Shown here one piece after another: positions 1-8,520 of a DNA stretch of 49,905 nucleotides. The stretch comes from JADFRG01 sp036986135. Its GTDB lineage: Bacteria > Chloroflexota > Anaerolineae > Anaerolineales > E44-bin32. The translations under genes were made by a program, and so were the position numbers. The stretch lies in contig BTQZ01000015.1 in the NCBI GenBank assembly GCA_036986135.1, forward strand, positions 1 to 49,905, given 5' to 3'. Numbering within the stretch: the stretch's first letter is position 1; every line of letters starts with the position of its first letter. Below the pieces are notes generated by a model that was not told where the DNA came from, did no database searches, and was given only the letters and a program-made list of their open reading frames with translations.

Positions 1-1129
1 GACGCCCGGCAAAGTTCAAACGCATTGCGATGGCCGCGATGGTCTGCGTCGGTCCGTCGTGCAGATTGCGAGCAAGCTTGCGGCGAGCTTCTTCCTCGGT
101 TTCCGTGATGCGATCCCGCTCGATCTCCAACGCGCGCACGATGCGAGCGTTGTGCAGAGCGATGCTGGCCTGCGTGCCGATGGCTTCGAGCCGCTCCAGA
201 CGACGTCTGCCAAAAAACCCTCTCTTGGAGTGAGCTAGAATCAACGCTCCTTCGACTTGCCCGTTCATCATCAGCGGCACACATACCGCTTCCTGGCTTC
301 CTTGTGCAAGGCCTAATTGCTTCAGTGCCGGATCTTGCGAGGCTGCCTCCGAGTGTTTCAGCTGGCCGGTATCGACGGCCTCGCCGATGAGCCCATTTGG
401 GGTGCTCATGACCAGCCGCTCGCGTGTTGCATTCCGACCTGCGGCCAGGCTGAATCCTCCCCCGACCGGAAGCAGCAGAGCGGCCCTCACCTCCTCGTCC
501 CTCTCGGCCGCCAATTCTCCAAGAGCCAGGTCGATGACTCGCTCTGGGAAATCATCGGCCGCCGCCGCGGTGTTCATCGCCACCGCCAGGTCCAGCATCG
601 ACCGGTCGTTCCCCGCTCCTCCGCCCGGATTGGACTGAAGGCGCTTCTGAAGCCAAACACCGATCCAGCCCACCACTGGCGTCAGTACTAAAACCGTAAA
701 GAGAGCGCGGCCTGAGCTGGCCAATTCCTCCACCTGGATGGAGCCGGAAAGAAAGCCGAAGGAGAGAAGAGCTGTGGCGCCCAGACTGGGGAAGAGCAGC
801 GCCGCGATCCAGCCGAATGCCATCGCGCCTAAGAGGCCGCCAATCAATAATGACCACCACAGCGGACTCGTGGCAAGTCCGGTGAGGGCGATCGTACCCA
901 GGACGAAGATGAAGTCGAGACCTATGGCGAACTCGCGCTGCCACCTGGACCGGATACCGAACCAGGGTACGGCGTAATCTAGAACGATCATTAGCACCCA
1001 CAAACCCACGATCACGGCCAGCTCCGGCGTCAATTGGCCCGCCAGGCCGGCCGAAATCGACGCCGCGGCCGCCCAGACGAGCCGGACTAGGAGCATGGCG
1101 AGATCAAGGGGAGGGAGAGAGCCTGCCAT
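1..1129 (-). CDS. Membrane GAF-domain sensor histidine kinase, C-terminus outside window
   Basis: One reading frame stays open from ATG at 1129 to the window edge (376 residues). Residues about 10-160 hold several hydrophobic membrane segments. Residues about 178-325 look like a GAF domain. A HisKA_3 dimerisation helix follows, with the phospho-acceptor in ARRKLARNLHDGPTQTI (His357). This is the NarL/DegS type of kinase, which normally ends in an HATPase_c domain and signals to a LuxR-type regulator; both would lie beyond position 1. The start has no strong ribosome site, and an internal ATG at 1096 is an alternative. It is transcribed away from the sugar operon at 1488, so a link in regulation is possible but not shown. 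The family call is firm; the signal is unknown. Confidence 0.88.
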   Translation of the reverse strand, partial: MAGSLPPLDLAMLLVRLVWAAAASISAGLAGQLTPELAVIVGLWVLMIVLDYAVPWFGIRSRWQREFAIGLDFIFVLGTIALTGLATSPLWWSLLIGGLLGAMAFGWIAALLFPSLGATALLSFGFLSGSIQVEELASSGRALFTVLVLTPVVGWIGVWLQKRLQSNPGGGAGNDRSMLDLAVAMNTAAAADDFPERVIDLALGELAAERDEEVRAALLLPVGGGFSLAAGRNATRERLVMSTPNGLIGEAVDTGQLKHSEAASQDPALKQLGLAQGSQEAVCVPLMMNGQVEGALILAHSKRGFFGRRRLERLEAIGTQASIALHNARIVRALEIERDRITETEEEARRKLARNLHDGPTQTIAAIAMRLNFAGR

Positions 1130-1487
1130 AGATCTGAGTGATCAGGTTTTGCAGCGAAGACGAATCGATGACCCGGTTGAGATTCTACCGGAGAACCCGT
1201 TATTGGGCTCCGCAGCGGTAAAGAGAGCCAAAACGCCCGGAGTAATCCGGGCACCCACAGTCGCGCTAACTTGACAACTTTCACTCCACTCCATTAACAT
1301 GATGGAACCTCAACCCCGAGTATCTACATTCCGCATCAAACAGACGCAAGACCACACTTGAAAGATACAGACTGAACTATCTTCTCTCGCGAGAAAGGAG
1401 GAGTGATCCGCAAGAAATCCTGAAATCTCGCTTTGGCAACCTGGCAAAAGTAAGCCATTCGCTCACAGTATTCATGTTGGAGGAGAA
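1130..1487. promoter_or_regulatory. Divergent intergenic region with hairpin and palindrome
   Basis: No gene is supported here. It separates the minus-strand kinase from the plus-strand sugar operon, so both promoters should lie in it. A perfect 7-bp stem with a GTAA loop (GCCCGGA GTAA TCCGGGC) sits at 1235-1252. A 10-bp palindrome TCTCGCGAGA with a central CG lies at 1385-1394, about 95 bp before the binding-protein start. The palindrome has the shape of a LacI-family operator, but no regulator gene is adjacent, so this is a suggestion only. Confidence 0.35.
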
Positions 1488-2759
1488 ATGAGGAAGCTTT
1501 TTACGCTTTTGGCACTGATGCTCGCACTCTCCCTTGCTGTGGCGGCCTGCACTACCGCTACAGAAGAGCCTTCCTTGGAAGGCGAGACGGTGACGATCTT
1601 CACCGCGGCAGGTGAGGAGCAAGCTGTGGCCTTCCAGTCCGAGTTTGAAGCCTTCACGGCCGAAACCGGCATCGAGGTGGTGGTCGAGGGCTCCCCGGAC
1701 TTCGAGCAGCTGACGGTCGTGCGCTGCGAAGCCGGCGACGCACCAGATATCATGAACTTCCCACAACCCGGCTTGATGGCCGACCTCGCGAGGGACGACT
1801 GCCTGGTCGATCTCGGCTTCATGGACATGGGTTTCCTAGAGTCGAATTACAGCGACGCATGGATTGAATCGGGTAAGGTGGACGGGACGCTCTACGGCAT
1901 CTGGCACAACGCGGATGTCAAGAGCCTGGTCTGGTACCCCAAGGAGGACTTCGAGGCCAGGGGCTTCGAGATCCCGCAGACCTGGGATGAACTGCTTGCC
2001 CTGACCGCCGATATCGCCAGCAGTGGTGAAACGCCCTGGTGCATCGGGATCGAGAGCGGTGGCGCCACTGGGTGGGCAGCCACCGACTGGATCGAAGATA
2101 TCATGCTGAGAACGACCTCCGTGGAGAACTATGACAAGTGGACCACCGGCGAGTTGCCGTTTAGTTCACCGGAGGTCAAGAACGCCTTCGAGATCGCGGG
2201 GCAGATCTTCTTCAATCCGGACTACGTGGTTGGCGGCACCACCGGAATCCTGACCACCAACTTCGGCGATTCCCCGCTCGGTCTGTTCGAACCACGCACC
2301 TGCTTCCTGCACCGGCAGGCGAGCTTCATCCCCAACTTCTTCCCGGAGGGCACTGAAGTTGGAGTGGATGTCGACTACTTCTACCTGCCGCCGATCGATG
2401 ATGCCTACGGCAAGCCGGTGCTCGGCTCCGGCTCGCTCCTGAGCGTGGGCCAGGACCGACCTGCTGTTCGCAAGGTTATGGAGTTCCTCGCCACGCCAGC
2501 TTCGGTGGAGAATGAGGTGAGGGAAGGGCTGTTCGTAGCCCCGCAAAGCGGCGTGCCGCTGGACTGGTATCCGTCCTCCGCGCTGCAGGGATTTGCAGAA
2601 ATCCTCGCCAACGCGGACACGTTCCGCTTTGACGGATCGGACCTGATGCCTGGTGACGTTGGCGCCGGCAGCTTCTGGACCGGAGTCACCGACTGGATCG
2701 GCGGCGCGGATCTAGATGAGGTTCTCGCCAAGATCGACGCGAGTTGGCCCAGCGATTAA
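1488..2759 (+). CDS. Sugar ABC transporter substrate-binding lipoprotein (alpha-glucoside type)
   Basis: This is a 423-residue extracytoplasmic solute-binding protein of family 1. It begins with a lipoprotein signal (MRKLFTLLALMLALSLAVAAC, lipid Cys21). The mature protein reads VTIFTAAGEEQAVAFQSEF and contains GDAPDIMNFPQPG, both typical of family-1 sugar binders. GGAGGAG lies 5 bases before the ATG. Two permeases and a GH13 glucosidase follow, so the ligand is probably an alpha-glucoside such as maltose, trehalose or sucrose; that is inferred from neighbours. No ATPase gene is nearby, so a shared MsmX/UgpC-type ATPase elsewhere is presumed. Confidence 0.9.
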   Translation: MRKLFTLLALMLALSLAVAACTTATEEPSLEGETVTIFTAAGEEQAVAFQSEFEAFTAETGIEVVVEGSPDFEQLTVVRCEAGDAPDIMNFPQPGLMADLARDDCLVDLGFMDMGFLESNYSDAWIESGKVDGTLYGIWHNADVKSLVWYPKEDFEARGFEIPQTWDELLALTADIASSGETPWCIGIESGGATGWAATDWIEDIMLRTTSVENYDKWTTGELPFSSPEVKNAFEIAGQIFFNPDYVVGGTTGILTTNFGDSPLGLFEPRTCFLHRQASFIPNFFPEGTEVGVDVDYFYLPPIDDAYGKPVLGSGSLLSVGQDRPAVRKVMEFLATPASVENEVREGLFVAPQSGVPLDWYPSSALQGFAEILANADTFRFDGSDLMPGDVGAGSFWTGVTDWIGGADLDEVLAKIDASWPSD

Positions 2760-2807
2760 GGCTCTGTGGGGTTGATCGTCTCGATCCGCCCCGGTCGTAG
2801 ATGATAG

Positions 2808-2835
2808 GCAGGGCGGCCGATTCGGGCCGCCCTGC
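2808..2835 (+). promoter_or_regulatory. Strong intercistronic hairpin after binding-protein gene
   Basis: A perfect 11-bp stem GCAGGGCGGCC / GGCCGCCCTGC encloses a 6-base loop (2819-2824), about 50 bases after the binding-protein stop and 34 bases before the first permease start. The bases after it are not a clean T-run. It is therefore more likely a stabiliser of the upstream mRNA or a partial terminator, as between malE and malF. It would make more binding protein than permease. Confidence 0.65.
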
Positions 2836-2869
2836 TTCGTCTTTCGTCATTCAAGAGGCTGTTTTTCTC

Positions 2870-3988
2870 ATGGAAACAACTGCACCGGCTCCGCAGCAGC
2901 CGCAGCGGTCGAACTGGGCGTCGCTCGTCGTCTGGCCGCTGCGCGTGGCGGTCGCGTTTGTCGTCCTTGTAATCACGTTCCTGCTGCTCCGATGGAGTTT
3001 CACTTTCATGCGCGACGCGGACGCCAACAAGTTTCTGGTCACGATCGTTGCGCTCGTTGTCGGCGTTGGCGCCGTGTGGGCGCTCTATTTTGCCACCGAC
3101 GCCTTGGTGTCGCTGCTCCCCGAGAGCATACGGGAGACGGTACGACCCTTCGTCTTTGTTGGGCCGGCGCTCGTAATCCTTGGCGTCTTTCTGATCTATC
3201 CGACGGTTCTCACGATCTGGCTGAGTTTCTTCGACGCGCGGTCTGAGAACTTCATTGGGCTGGAGAACTACCTCTTTATAGCCACCAGTGAAGACATGCT
3301 CATCGCGCTTCGAAACAACGTGCTGTGGATCGTGTTTGTCACCAGCGCGGTGGTTGGCTTAGGCCTTGTGATTGCGGTATTGGTGGACCGGATCGGGAGG
3401 TGGGAGCCTTTCGCGAAATCATTCATTTTTCTCCCGATGGCGATCTCGGCGGTGGGCGCCAGCGTCATCTGGAGGTTTGTGTACAGCTTCCAGCCGATAC
3501 AGCTGCCTCAGATCGGACTATTCAATGCAATCTACACCGCCCTGGGAGGCGATCCCCAGGGCTGGCTCATTCTCAAACCCTGGAACAACTTCTTCCTGAT
3601 GCTCATCATGGTTTGGATTCTGACCGGCTTCGCCATGGTCGTGTTGTCCGCAGCGATCAAGGGCGTTCCAAGGGAGCTGCTGGAGGCGGCCCGCATCGAT
3701 GGCGCCGGCGAGGTGCGGATCTTCTTTGGCGTAATAATTCCTAGTATCCGCACCACGCTATTAACCATTGCTACGACAGTGCTGATTATGGTGCTGAAGG
3801 TCTTTGACATCGTCTTCGTCATGACCAGCGGACAGCACGATACGGAGGTAATCGCCAACCGGATGTTCCGCGAGATGTTCGTATTTCGCAACTTCGGACG
3901 GTCCAGCGCGCTGGCGGTGATACTGCTTCTAGCGGTCATTCCAGTGATGATCTACAACGTGCGCAGTTTCCAAGAGCAGAGAGAGTAA
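2870..3988 (+). CDS. Sugar ABC transporter permease, MalF/AglF-like
   Basis: An inner-membrane permease of 372 residues. After a Pro/Gln-rich start (METTAPAPQQPQ) there are extra N-terminal membrane segments, then the usual six-helix core. The cytoplasmic EAA loop is clear: PRELLEAARIDGAGEVRIFF followed by GVIIP, which docks on the ATPase. The frame is open from 2801, but that longer start would begin upstream of and read through the 2808-2835 hairpin, so I chose the ATG at 2870. The next permease begins 3 bases after its stop. It pairs with that permease to import the sugar bound by the upstream lipoprotein. Confidence 0.88.
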   Translation: METTAPAPQQPQRSNWASLVVWPLRVAVAFVVLVITFLLLRWSFTFMRDADANKFLVTIVALVVGVGAVWALYFATDALVSLLPESIRETVRPFVFVGPALVILGVFLIYPTVLTIWLSFFDARSENFIGLENYLFIATSEDMLIALRNNVLWIVFVTSAVVGLGLVIAVLVDRIGRWEPFAKSFIFLPMAISAVGASVIWRFVYSFQPIQLPQIGLFNAIYTALGGDPQGWLILKPWNNFFLMLIMVWILTGFAMVVLSAAIKGVPRELLEAARIDGAGEVRIFFGVIIPSIRTTLLTIATTVLIMVLKVFDIVFVMTSGQHDTEVIANRMFREMFVFRNFGRSSALAVILLLAVIPVMIYNVRSFQEQRE

Positions 3989-3991
3989 GCG

Positions 3992-4885
3992 ATGAGTGTA
4001 AACGTTCAGACCTCAGGGACCGCATCTTCGGATCGTTTGCGTAAATGGTTTTCCGGTGCACCTGTGCGCATCGCAGTGATTAGCATCGCGCTCCTCTGGA
4101 CTCTGCCCACCGCAGGCTTATTTGTCAGTTCCATGCGACCATCGGACAACATTAAGTCCACCGGTTGGTGGTCAGCGGTAGCGCATCCTTTTGAGCAGGC
4201 GCAGTGGACTGTTGACAACTACGCCCAGGTGCTTACCACCGATGGCATGGGCAATGCCTTCCTGAACAGCCTGATCGTCACCATCCCTGCGGTGGTGATC
4301 CCGATTACGATCGCGGCCTTCGCGGCCTATGCCTTTGCCTGGCTTGAGTTTCCCGGAAGGGCCTTTCTTTTCGTAGTCGTCGTGGGCCTCATGGTCGTGC
4401 CTCTGCAGATGTCTCTGATCCCGCTGCTGAGGCTGTATACCCGGATCGACCTCAACGGAACGTTTCTGGGCTTATGGCTGGCCCATACCGGCTTCGGCCT
4501 GCCCTTGGCGATCTTTCTATTGTTCGGATATATCGCTACGCTGCCAGGAGAGATCATCGAATCGGCTCGCGTCGATGGCGCTTCGGCCCTTACCACCTTC
4601 ACGCGCTTGGTACTGCCACTCTCGGTACCGGTTATCGCCTCATTCGCCATCTTCCAGTTCCTGTGGGTTTGGAATGACCTGCTGGTAGCGCTGGTATTCC
4701 TGGGGACCCGAAGAGAAGTGGCGGTAGTCACCTCACGCTTGTCAGCTCTCGTCGGCGAGCGCGGTGAACAATGGCATGTGTTAACCGCCGGCGCCTTTAT
4801 CGCCATGGTGGTGCCGTTGCTGGTGTTTTTCGCGCTCCAGCGCTACTTCGTGCGCGGGCTGACGGCGGGTTCCGTCAAGGGGTAG
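3992..4885 (+). CDS. Sugar ABC transporter permease, MalG/AglG-like
   Basis: The second inner-membrane permease of the operon, 297 residues. It has an N-terminal helix at about residues 25-45, a periplasmic loop containing TVDNYAQVLTTDGMGNAFLNS, and a five-helix core. The EAA loop reads GEIIESARVDGASALTTFTR then LVLPL, and the C-terminus RGLTAGSVKG is typical of MalG-type subunits. AGAGAG lies before the ATG, and the gene is translationally close to the preceding permease. It forms the heterodimeric channel with that protein. Confidence 0.9.
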   Translation: MSVNVQTSGTASSDRLRKWFSGAPVRIAVISIALLWTLPTAGLFVSSMRPSDNIKSTGWWSAVAHPFEQAQWTVDNYAQVLTTDGMGNAFLNSLIVTIPAVVIPITIAAFAAYAFAWLEFPGRAFLFVVVVGLMVVPLQMSLIPLLRLYTRIDLNGTFLGLWLAHTGFGLPLAIFLLFGYIATLPGEIIESARVDGASALTTFTRLVLPLSVPVIASFAIFQFLWVWNDLLVALVFLGTRREVAVVTSRLSALVGERGEQWHVLTAGAFIAMVVPLLVFFALQRYFVRGLTAGSVKG

Positions 4886-4947
4886 GCGCGCAGATCGCCT
4901 GGCAATCGGTCCATATCCATACGCATTCTTTCGAAAAGAGCTTGGCT

Positions 4948-4988
4948 ACGGATGGAAGGCGTTTTTCATTGGTCCATCATCCATCCGT
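4948..4988 (+). promoter_or_regulatory. Inverted repeat before the glucosidase gene
   Basis: ACGGATGGA at 4948-4956 pairs perfectly with TCCATCCGT at 4980-4988 across 23 bases, in the 161-base gap between the second permease and the GH13 gene. It could be an operator or an RNA processing stem. There is no T-run, so a terminator is unlikely. Confidence 0.3.
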
Positions 4989-5046
4989 TTCGCACATCAT
5001 GTTTGGCTCATTCTCCCGCTGAAACGACCATAAGGGATTCCTGCAC

Positions 5047-6678
5047 ATGAGTTCTTCTCCTCCCTCCCCATGGTGGGAGCAAGCCATCATCTACCACATC
5101 TATCCCCGCAGCTACCGAGACACGACCGGCAACGGCGTGGGAGATCTACCCGGCATCATCGAGAAGCTCGACTATCTTCAAGTGCTTGGGATAGATGCCC
5201 TCTGGCTGAGCCCGATATTTCGCTCTCCGATGAGGGACTTCGGGTACGACGTCAGCGACTACACCGACGTCCACCCAGACTTCGGGACCCTGGAAACCGT
5301 GGATGCGTTGATCGAGCAGGCGCACCAGAAAGGGCTGCGGCTGCTGCTCGACTTCGTTCCCAACCACACCTCCGATCAGCATGACTGGTTTCGGGAGTCC
5401 AGATCTTCCCAGACAAATTCGAAGCGCGATTGGTACATCTGGAGGGACGCCGGTTCAGATGGAGGCCCGCCGAACAACTGGCTCAGCTACTTCGGCGGGC
5501 CGGCCTGGACCTGGCATGAAGACACACAGCAGTACTACATGCACTCCTTCTTAAAGGAGCAGCCCGACCTGAACTGGCGCAATCCCCAGGTAGTGGAGGC
5601 CATGCATTCCGTCTTGAAATTCTGGCTGGATCGAGGCGTGGATGGGTTCCGCGTGGACGCCGTGCTTCCGATCATCAAGGACGACCAGTTCCGTGACGAT
5701 CCACTCCGAACAGAAGCGAGCTTCGGTAAAGACACCGGCCCCGCCGAGAACCAGCTGCGCATTTACAGCGCCAACCGGCCTGAACTGCACGGCCTCCTGC
5801 GCCACATGCGGGACCTGATGGACGGGTATCCGGGCGACCGGCTCTTGCTCGGGGAAGTCTATTCCCTGGACCCGAGCACAGCGGCTCAATACTACGGCCA
5901 CAACGACGAATTTCAACTGGTTCTCAACGTGAGCCTCGTCAACCTCCCCTGGGAGGCGGCGAAATTGCGTCACTACGTAGAGGCCTTTGAAGGCGCATTG
6001 CCGTCTGGAGCACGGGCAACGCTGGTGCTTGGCAGCCACGATGAGCCGCGGCTGGCCTCTCGCTGGGGCGAGGCACAAGCTCGGGTGGCGGCCATCATGC
6101 TCTTGACGCTTCGCGGCACGCCCATCATTTACTACGGCGACGAAATCGGGATGCTTGACTCGGAAAATGCGGGACTCAATCCTCTGGATCCATGGCCTGT
6201 TCTTGCCGGGCTTCCGCAACTGTCTCGAGATTCCTCGCGCACGCCGATGCAGTGGGATGCTTCGCCGGGCTCGGGATTCTCAGCTGCAGATGAAGGCGGC
6301 ACTCCGCCCAATCCATGGCTACCAATCCATCCTCGCGCCGGCGAGCTTAACGTGGCCAGCCAACAAGCCGACCCTCGCTCAATCTACAGCCTTTACTCAG
6401 CGCTTATCGAACTGCGCAAGTCATCACCGGCCCTCGTCCATGGCAGCTATCAAGCGCTGGACATTCAGCCGGAGGGAAACTATGTCTATCTTCGGGAATG
6501 GGAGGGCGAGCGATTCACCGTCGCCCTTAACTTCAAATCCCAGGCCTGCCGGATCAGTATCCCAGGCGAGAGCACAGGCCGCGTGGTCCTATCCAGCCAC
6601 CTCGACCGAAACGGCGAGGCGTACATGGGCGATTTGTCGCTTCGAGGGAACGAGGGAGTTGTGATTCTCCTCCAGTAA
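5047..6678 (+). CDS. GH13 alpha-glucosidase
   Basis: A 543-residue cytoplasmic glycoside hydrolase of family 13. It opens with WWEQAIIYHIYPRSYRDTTG, the usual start of alpha-glucosidase and oligo-1,6-glucosidase. Conserved regions are DFVPNH (residues 102-107), GFRVDAV with nucleophile Asp204, LLLGEVY with acid/base Glu270, and GSHDEPRLASR with the third acid Asp332. A beta-sandwich C-domain ends the protein. There is no signal peptide, which fits hydrolysis after import by the preceding transporter. The exact bond cleaved (alpha-1,4, alpha-1,6, trehalose or sucrose) cannot be told from sequence. Confidence 0.92.
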   Translation: MSSSPPSPWWEQAIIYHIYPRSYRDTTGNGVGDLPGIIEKLDYLQVLGIDALWLSPIFRSPMRDFGYDVSDYTDVHPDFGTLETVDALIEQAHQKGLRLLLDFVPNHTSDQHDWFRESRSSQTNSKRDWYIWRDAGSDGGPPNNWLSYFGGPAWTWHEDTQQYYMHSFLKEQPDLNWRNPQVVEAMHSVLKFWLDRGVDGFRVDAVLPIIKDDQFRDDPLRTEASFGKDTGPAENQLRIYSANRPELHGLLRHMRDLMDGYPGDRLLLGEVYSLDPSTAAQYYGHNDEFQLVLNVSLVNLPWEAAKLRHYVEAFEGALPSGARATLVLGSHDEPRLASRWGEAQARVAAIMLLTLRGTPIIYYGDEIGMLDSENAGLNPLDPWPVLAGLPQLSRDSSRTPMQWDASPGSGFSAADEGGTPPNPWLPIHPRAGELNVASQQADPRSIYSLYSALIELRKSSPALVHGSYQALDIQPEGNYVYLREWEGERFTVALNFKSQACRISIPGESTGRVVLSSHLDRNGEAYMGDLSLRGNEGVVILLQ

Positions 6679-6684
6679 GCCCAC

Positions 6685-7833
6685 CTAAGACCCAGTCGGC
6701 GTCACCGTGGCTAGAAAATCGCCCAGCAGCCACCCTTCCGCTCCGTCTTCTCTACGCACTAGCCACCACAGCTGGCCCGCGGATTGCTCCGGCCCGCCGA
6801 TGACCAGGAGCAGTTCGCGCTCCGCGACGAAGTCCACCGGTGATCCATCCGGCGCGTCGCGTAAGATAGCACCCTGAAAGTTGGTGCCCAATACGATCCC
6901 TGAGGGAGGCGTGGGCGTGAGGGTAGGTGTATAGGTGGCAGTGCTTGTGGCGGTGGGAGTGGTTGTGCTGGTCGGGGTGACGGTGGGCGTGGCGGTTGCC
7001 GTCGCAGTCGCGGTTGCGGTCGGGGTGAGGGTCGGAGTAGGTGTTGGGGTTGGAAGGGCAGCCAGGACGGAGGTGCCAAACCCCAGCGCGCTGACCACTC
7101 CCAGCAGGCCCATCATCACGATGGCCGCCGCCAGCGACCGACCGCTCCCGGTGAGCGGTCTGAACCCCATCAAGACCAGGGTGAAAAGCCCCACGGCCAC
7201 CGCCCAGGTGAGGTGCAGCACAAAGGTGAGCGTGGCGCCTTCAATGAGTTCGGGTTCGGCGAGCACAAATCCCACGGCAGCCGCTCCTAGCGGCAGAAAC
7301 AGCTCGTAGGCCACTGCCACGCTCGCTACACCCGCGATTCGTTCCGAACGGGCAAGCACGATCGCCATGATCACCGCTCCCGTCAGAAGCAGGCCGAAGT
7401 CCACCAGATTGAGTTTGATGTGCTCGTAGGGAAGAAGCGAGCTTGTGTCGGGTTCGAGAGCCAAGCCGAATGCCAGGCCCGCCGCCACCGCGACCAGCAG
7501 AACTCCCAACCCCAGCGCCACCAGCATTCGGAGGAAGAAGCGCAGCGAACCCGAGACCGCGGCCAGGGAGAGGCCCACCACTGGACCCAGACGCGGCGCC
7601 AAAAGCGCGCCGGCTATTAGCAGCGCCCGCTGGTCATAGCGGTAACCCAGGCCGATGAGCGCGCCGCAGAGCAGCGCATACAGAAAGAACCCCGGGCCGG
7701 GCGTAACCGCGTTTGCCAGCCGATCGAGAAAAGCCTCGCGCTCGGTGGCCTGAAGTTGGCTGATCCGGCGTCTGGCCCGCCGCAGGCGGGCCCTATCTCG
7801 ACGATCCGCTTCTGGTATCGGTTCGCTTTTCAC
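6685..7833 (-). CDS. DUF389-like membrane protein with Pro/Thr linker and SH3-like tail
   Basis: A 382-residue protein in three parts. A basic N-terminus (residues 1-45) precedes about seven to eight hydrophobic helices (50-250). These include RALLIAGALLAPRLGPVVG, which matches the DUF389 pattern (AMLISPLMGPILG). Residues about 260-310 are a repetitive Pro/Thr/Ala linker. The last 65 residues read AILRDAPDGSPV and QLWWLVRREDGAEGWLLGDFL, typical of a bacterial SH3 domain. Such linkers are frequent in Chloroflexota. The tail is probably extracellular and may bind cell-wall or surface polymer. The stop lies 6 bases from the convergent GH13 stop. The function is unknown. Confidence 0.75.
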   Translation of the reverse strand: MKSEPIPEADRRDRARLRRARRRISQLQATEREAFLDRLANAVTPGPGFFLYALLCGALIGLGYRYDQRALLIAGALLAPRLGPVVGLSLAAVSGSLRFFLRMLVALGLGVLLVAVAAGLAFGLALEPDTSSLLPYEHIKLNLVDFGLLLTGAVIMAIVLARSERIAGVASVAVAYELFLPLGAAAVGFVLAEPELIEGATLTFVLHLTWAVAVGLFTLVLMGFRPLTGSGRSLAAAIVMMGLLGVVSALGFGTSVLAALPTPTPTPTLTPTATATATATATPTVTPTSTTTPTATSTATYTPTLTPTPPSGIVLGTNFQGAILRDAPDGSPVDFVAERELLLVIGGPEQSAGQLWWLVRREDGAEGWLLGDFLATVTPTGS

Positions 7834-7898
7834 CCGGGGCTCAGTTCTTCGGATGAGATCTTTGGGGTATTCAATGGAGTTTCTGGAAGAGCCGGCGC

Positions 7899-7907
7899 AT
7901 TATAGCA
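7899..7907 (-). promoter_or_regulatory. Extended -10 promoter for the DUF389-like gene
   Basis: The minus strand reads TGCTATAAT, an extended -10 element, 66 bases before the ATG at 7833. The same 9-mer precedes tRNA-Val and the Clp gene in this window. Confidence 0.6.
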
Positions 7908-7958
7908 CCCCACGCCCAGGGCGCCGCGGGCCGCCCTATTGCAACGAATAGAAGCAGT

Positions 7959-8486
7959 TTACCGTCGGCTTAGATGCGAATGAAGCAGGCTGCGGAATAG
8001 CTTTCCATGGTTTGGCACTTTGAGATGAAGTAGCTCATGGACAATTGCCTCGGCTCGGAAGTGAGCCGGTTGGTAAAGCAGATCGGTATCGAAAGTTAGC
8101 CGCCCGAGGCCCGAACAGATGTAGTCCGTGGGCACCCGCAACAGGCGGCGCGGCTGAACGAAGTACTTGACCAGCGTCTCGTACTCGCCGGCGGCCTCGT
8201 CCTTCCAGTTGAAGAGCGCTTTACCGGAGAGATTCCAGGTAGGGCCGTAGTAGAAGTGGACCAGATGCGTGAGCGCCTGGATCTGGAGCAGGGCCGTGAG
8301 TTCGGGACCCTCCCGATGGTAGCGGCGTAGTTGGTCCAGGGCCTCGGCGACCTCGTGGAGCGCCAAGCCGTCTTCACCACGTCTCATTCGCAGCGCCTCA
8401 TCAGGCGGCAAGTAGGTCCATCCCGCTTCGTCCGCGTAGCGGATGAAAGGGTTTTGAACCGCAGCGCGTTCGCCGCCAATCGCCAT
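7959..8486 (-). pseudogene. Fused relic: type I restriction R subunit pieces joined to YgjP-like metallopeptidase tail
   Basis: This 175-residue open frame looks like three pieces joined in frame. Residues 1-46 (MAIGGERAAVQNPFIRYADE...) match the usual start of Chloroflexota-type HsdR proteins as I recall them. Residues 47-123 (LDQLRRYHREGPELTALLQ, ATWNLS-like FYYGPTWNLSGKALFNW, ETLVKYFVQPRRLLRVPTD) match an internal HsdR stretch. Residues 125-175 (GRLTFDTDLLYQP, HELLHLKVPNHGKLF, HExxH at 150-154) match the C-terminus of YgjP/DUF45 zinc peptidases, which are often encoded beside HsdR. The nuclease and helicase motifs and most of the peptidase are missing. I read it as debris of a type I locus, although the frame is intact and a short fusion protein could be made. 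Confidence 0.72.
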
Positions 8487-8520
8487 CGTTTAGGTTCTCC
8501 CGTCCAGCATCATCATTCGC

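Noticed and set aside
6935..7309. Plus-strand frame rich in Val, Ala and Gly
   Set aside because: It is the complement of the Pro/Thr linker and membrane helices of the DUF389-like gene.
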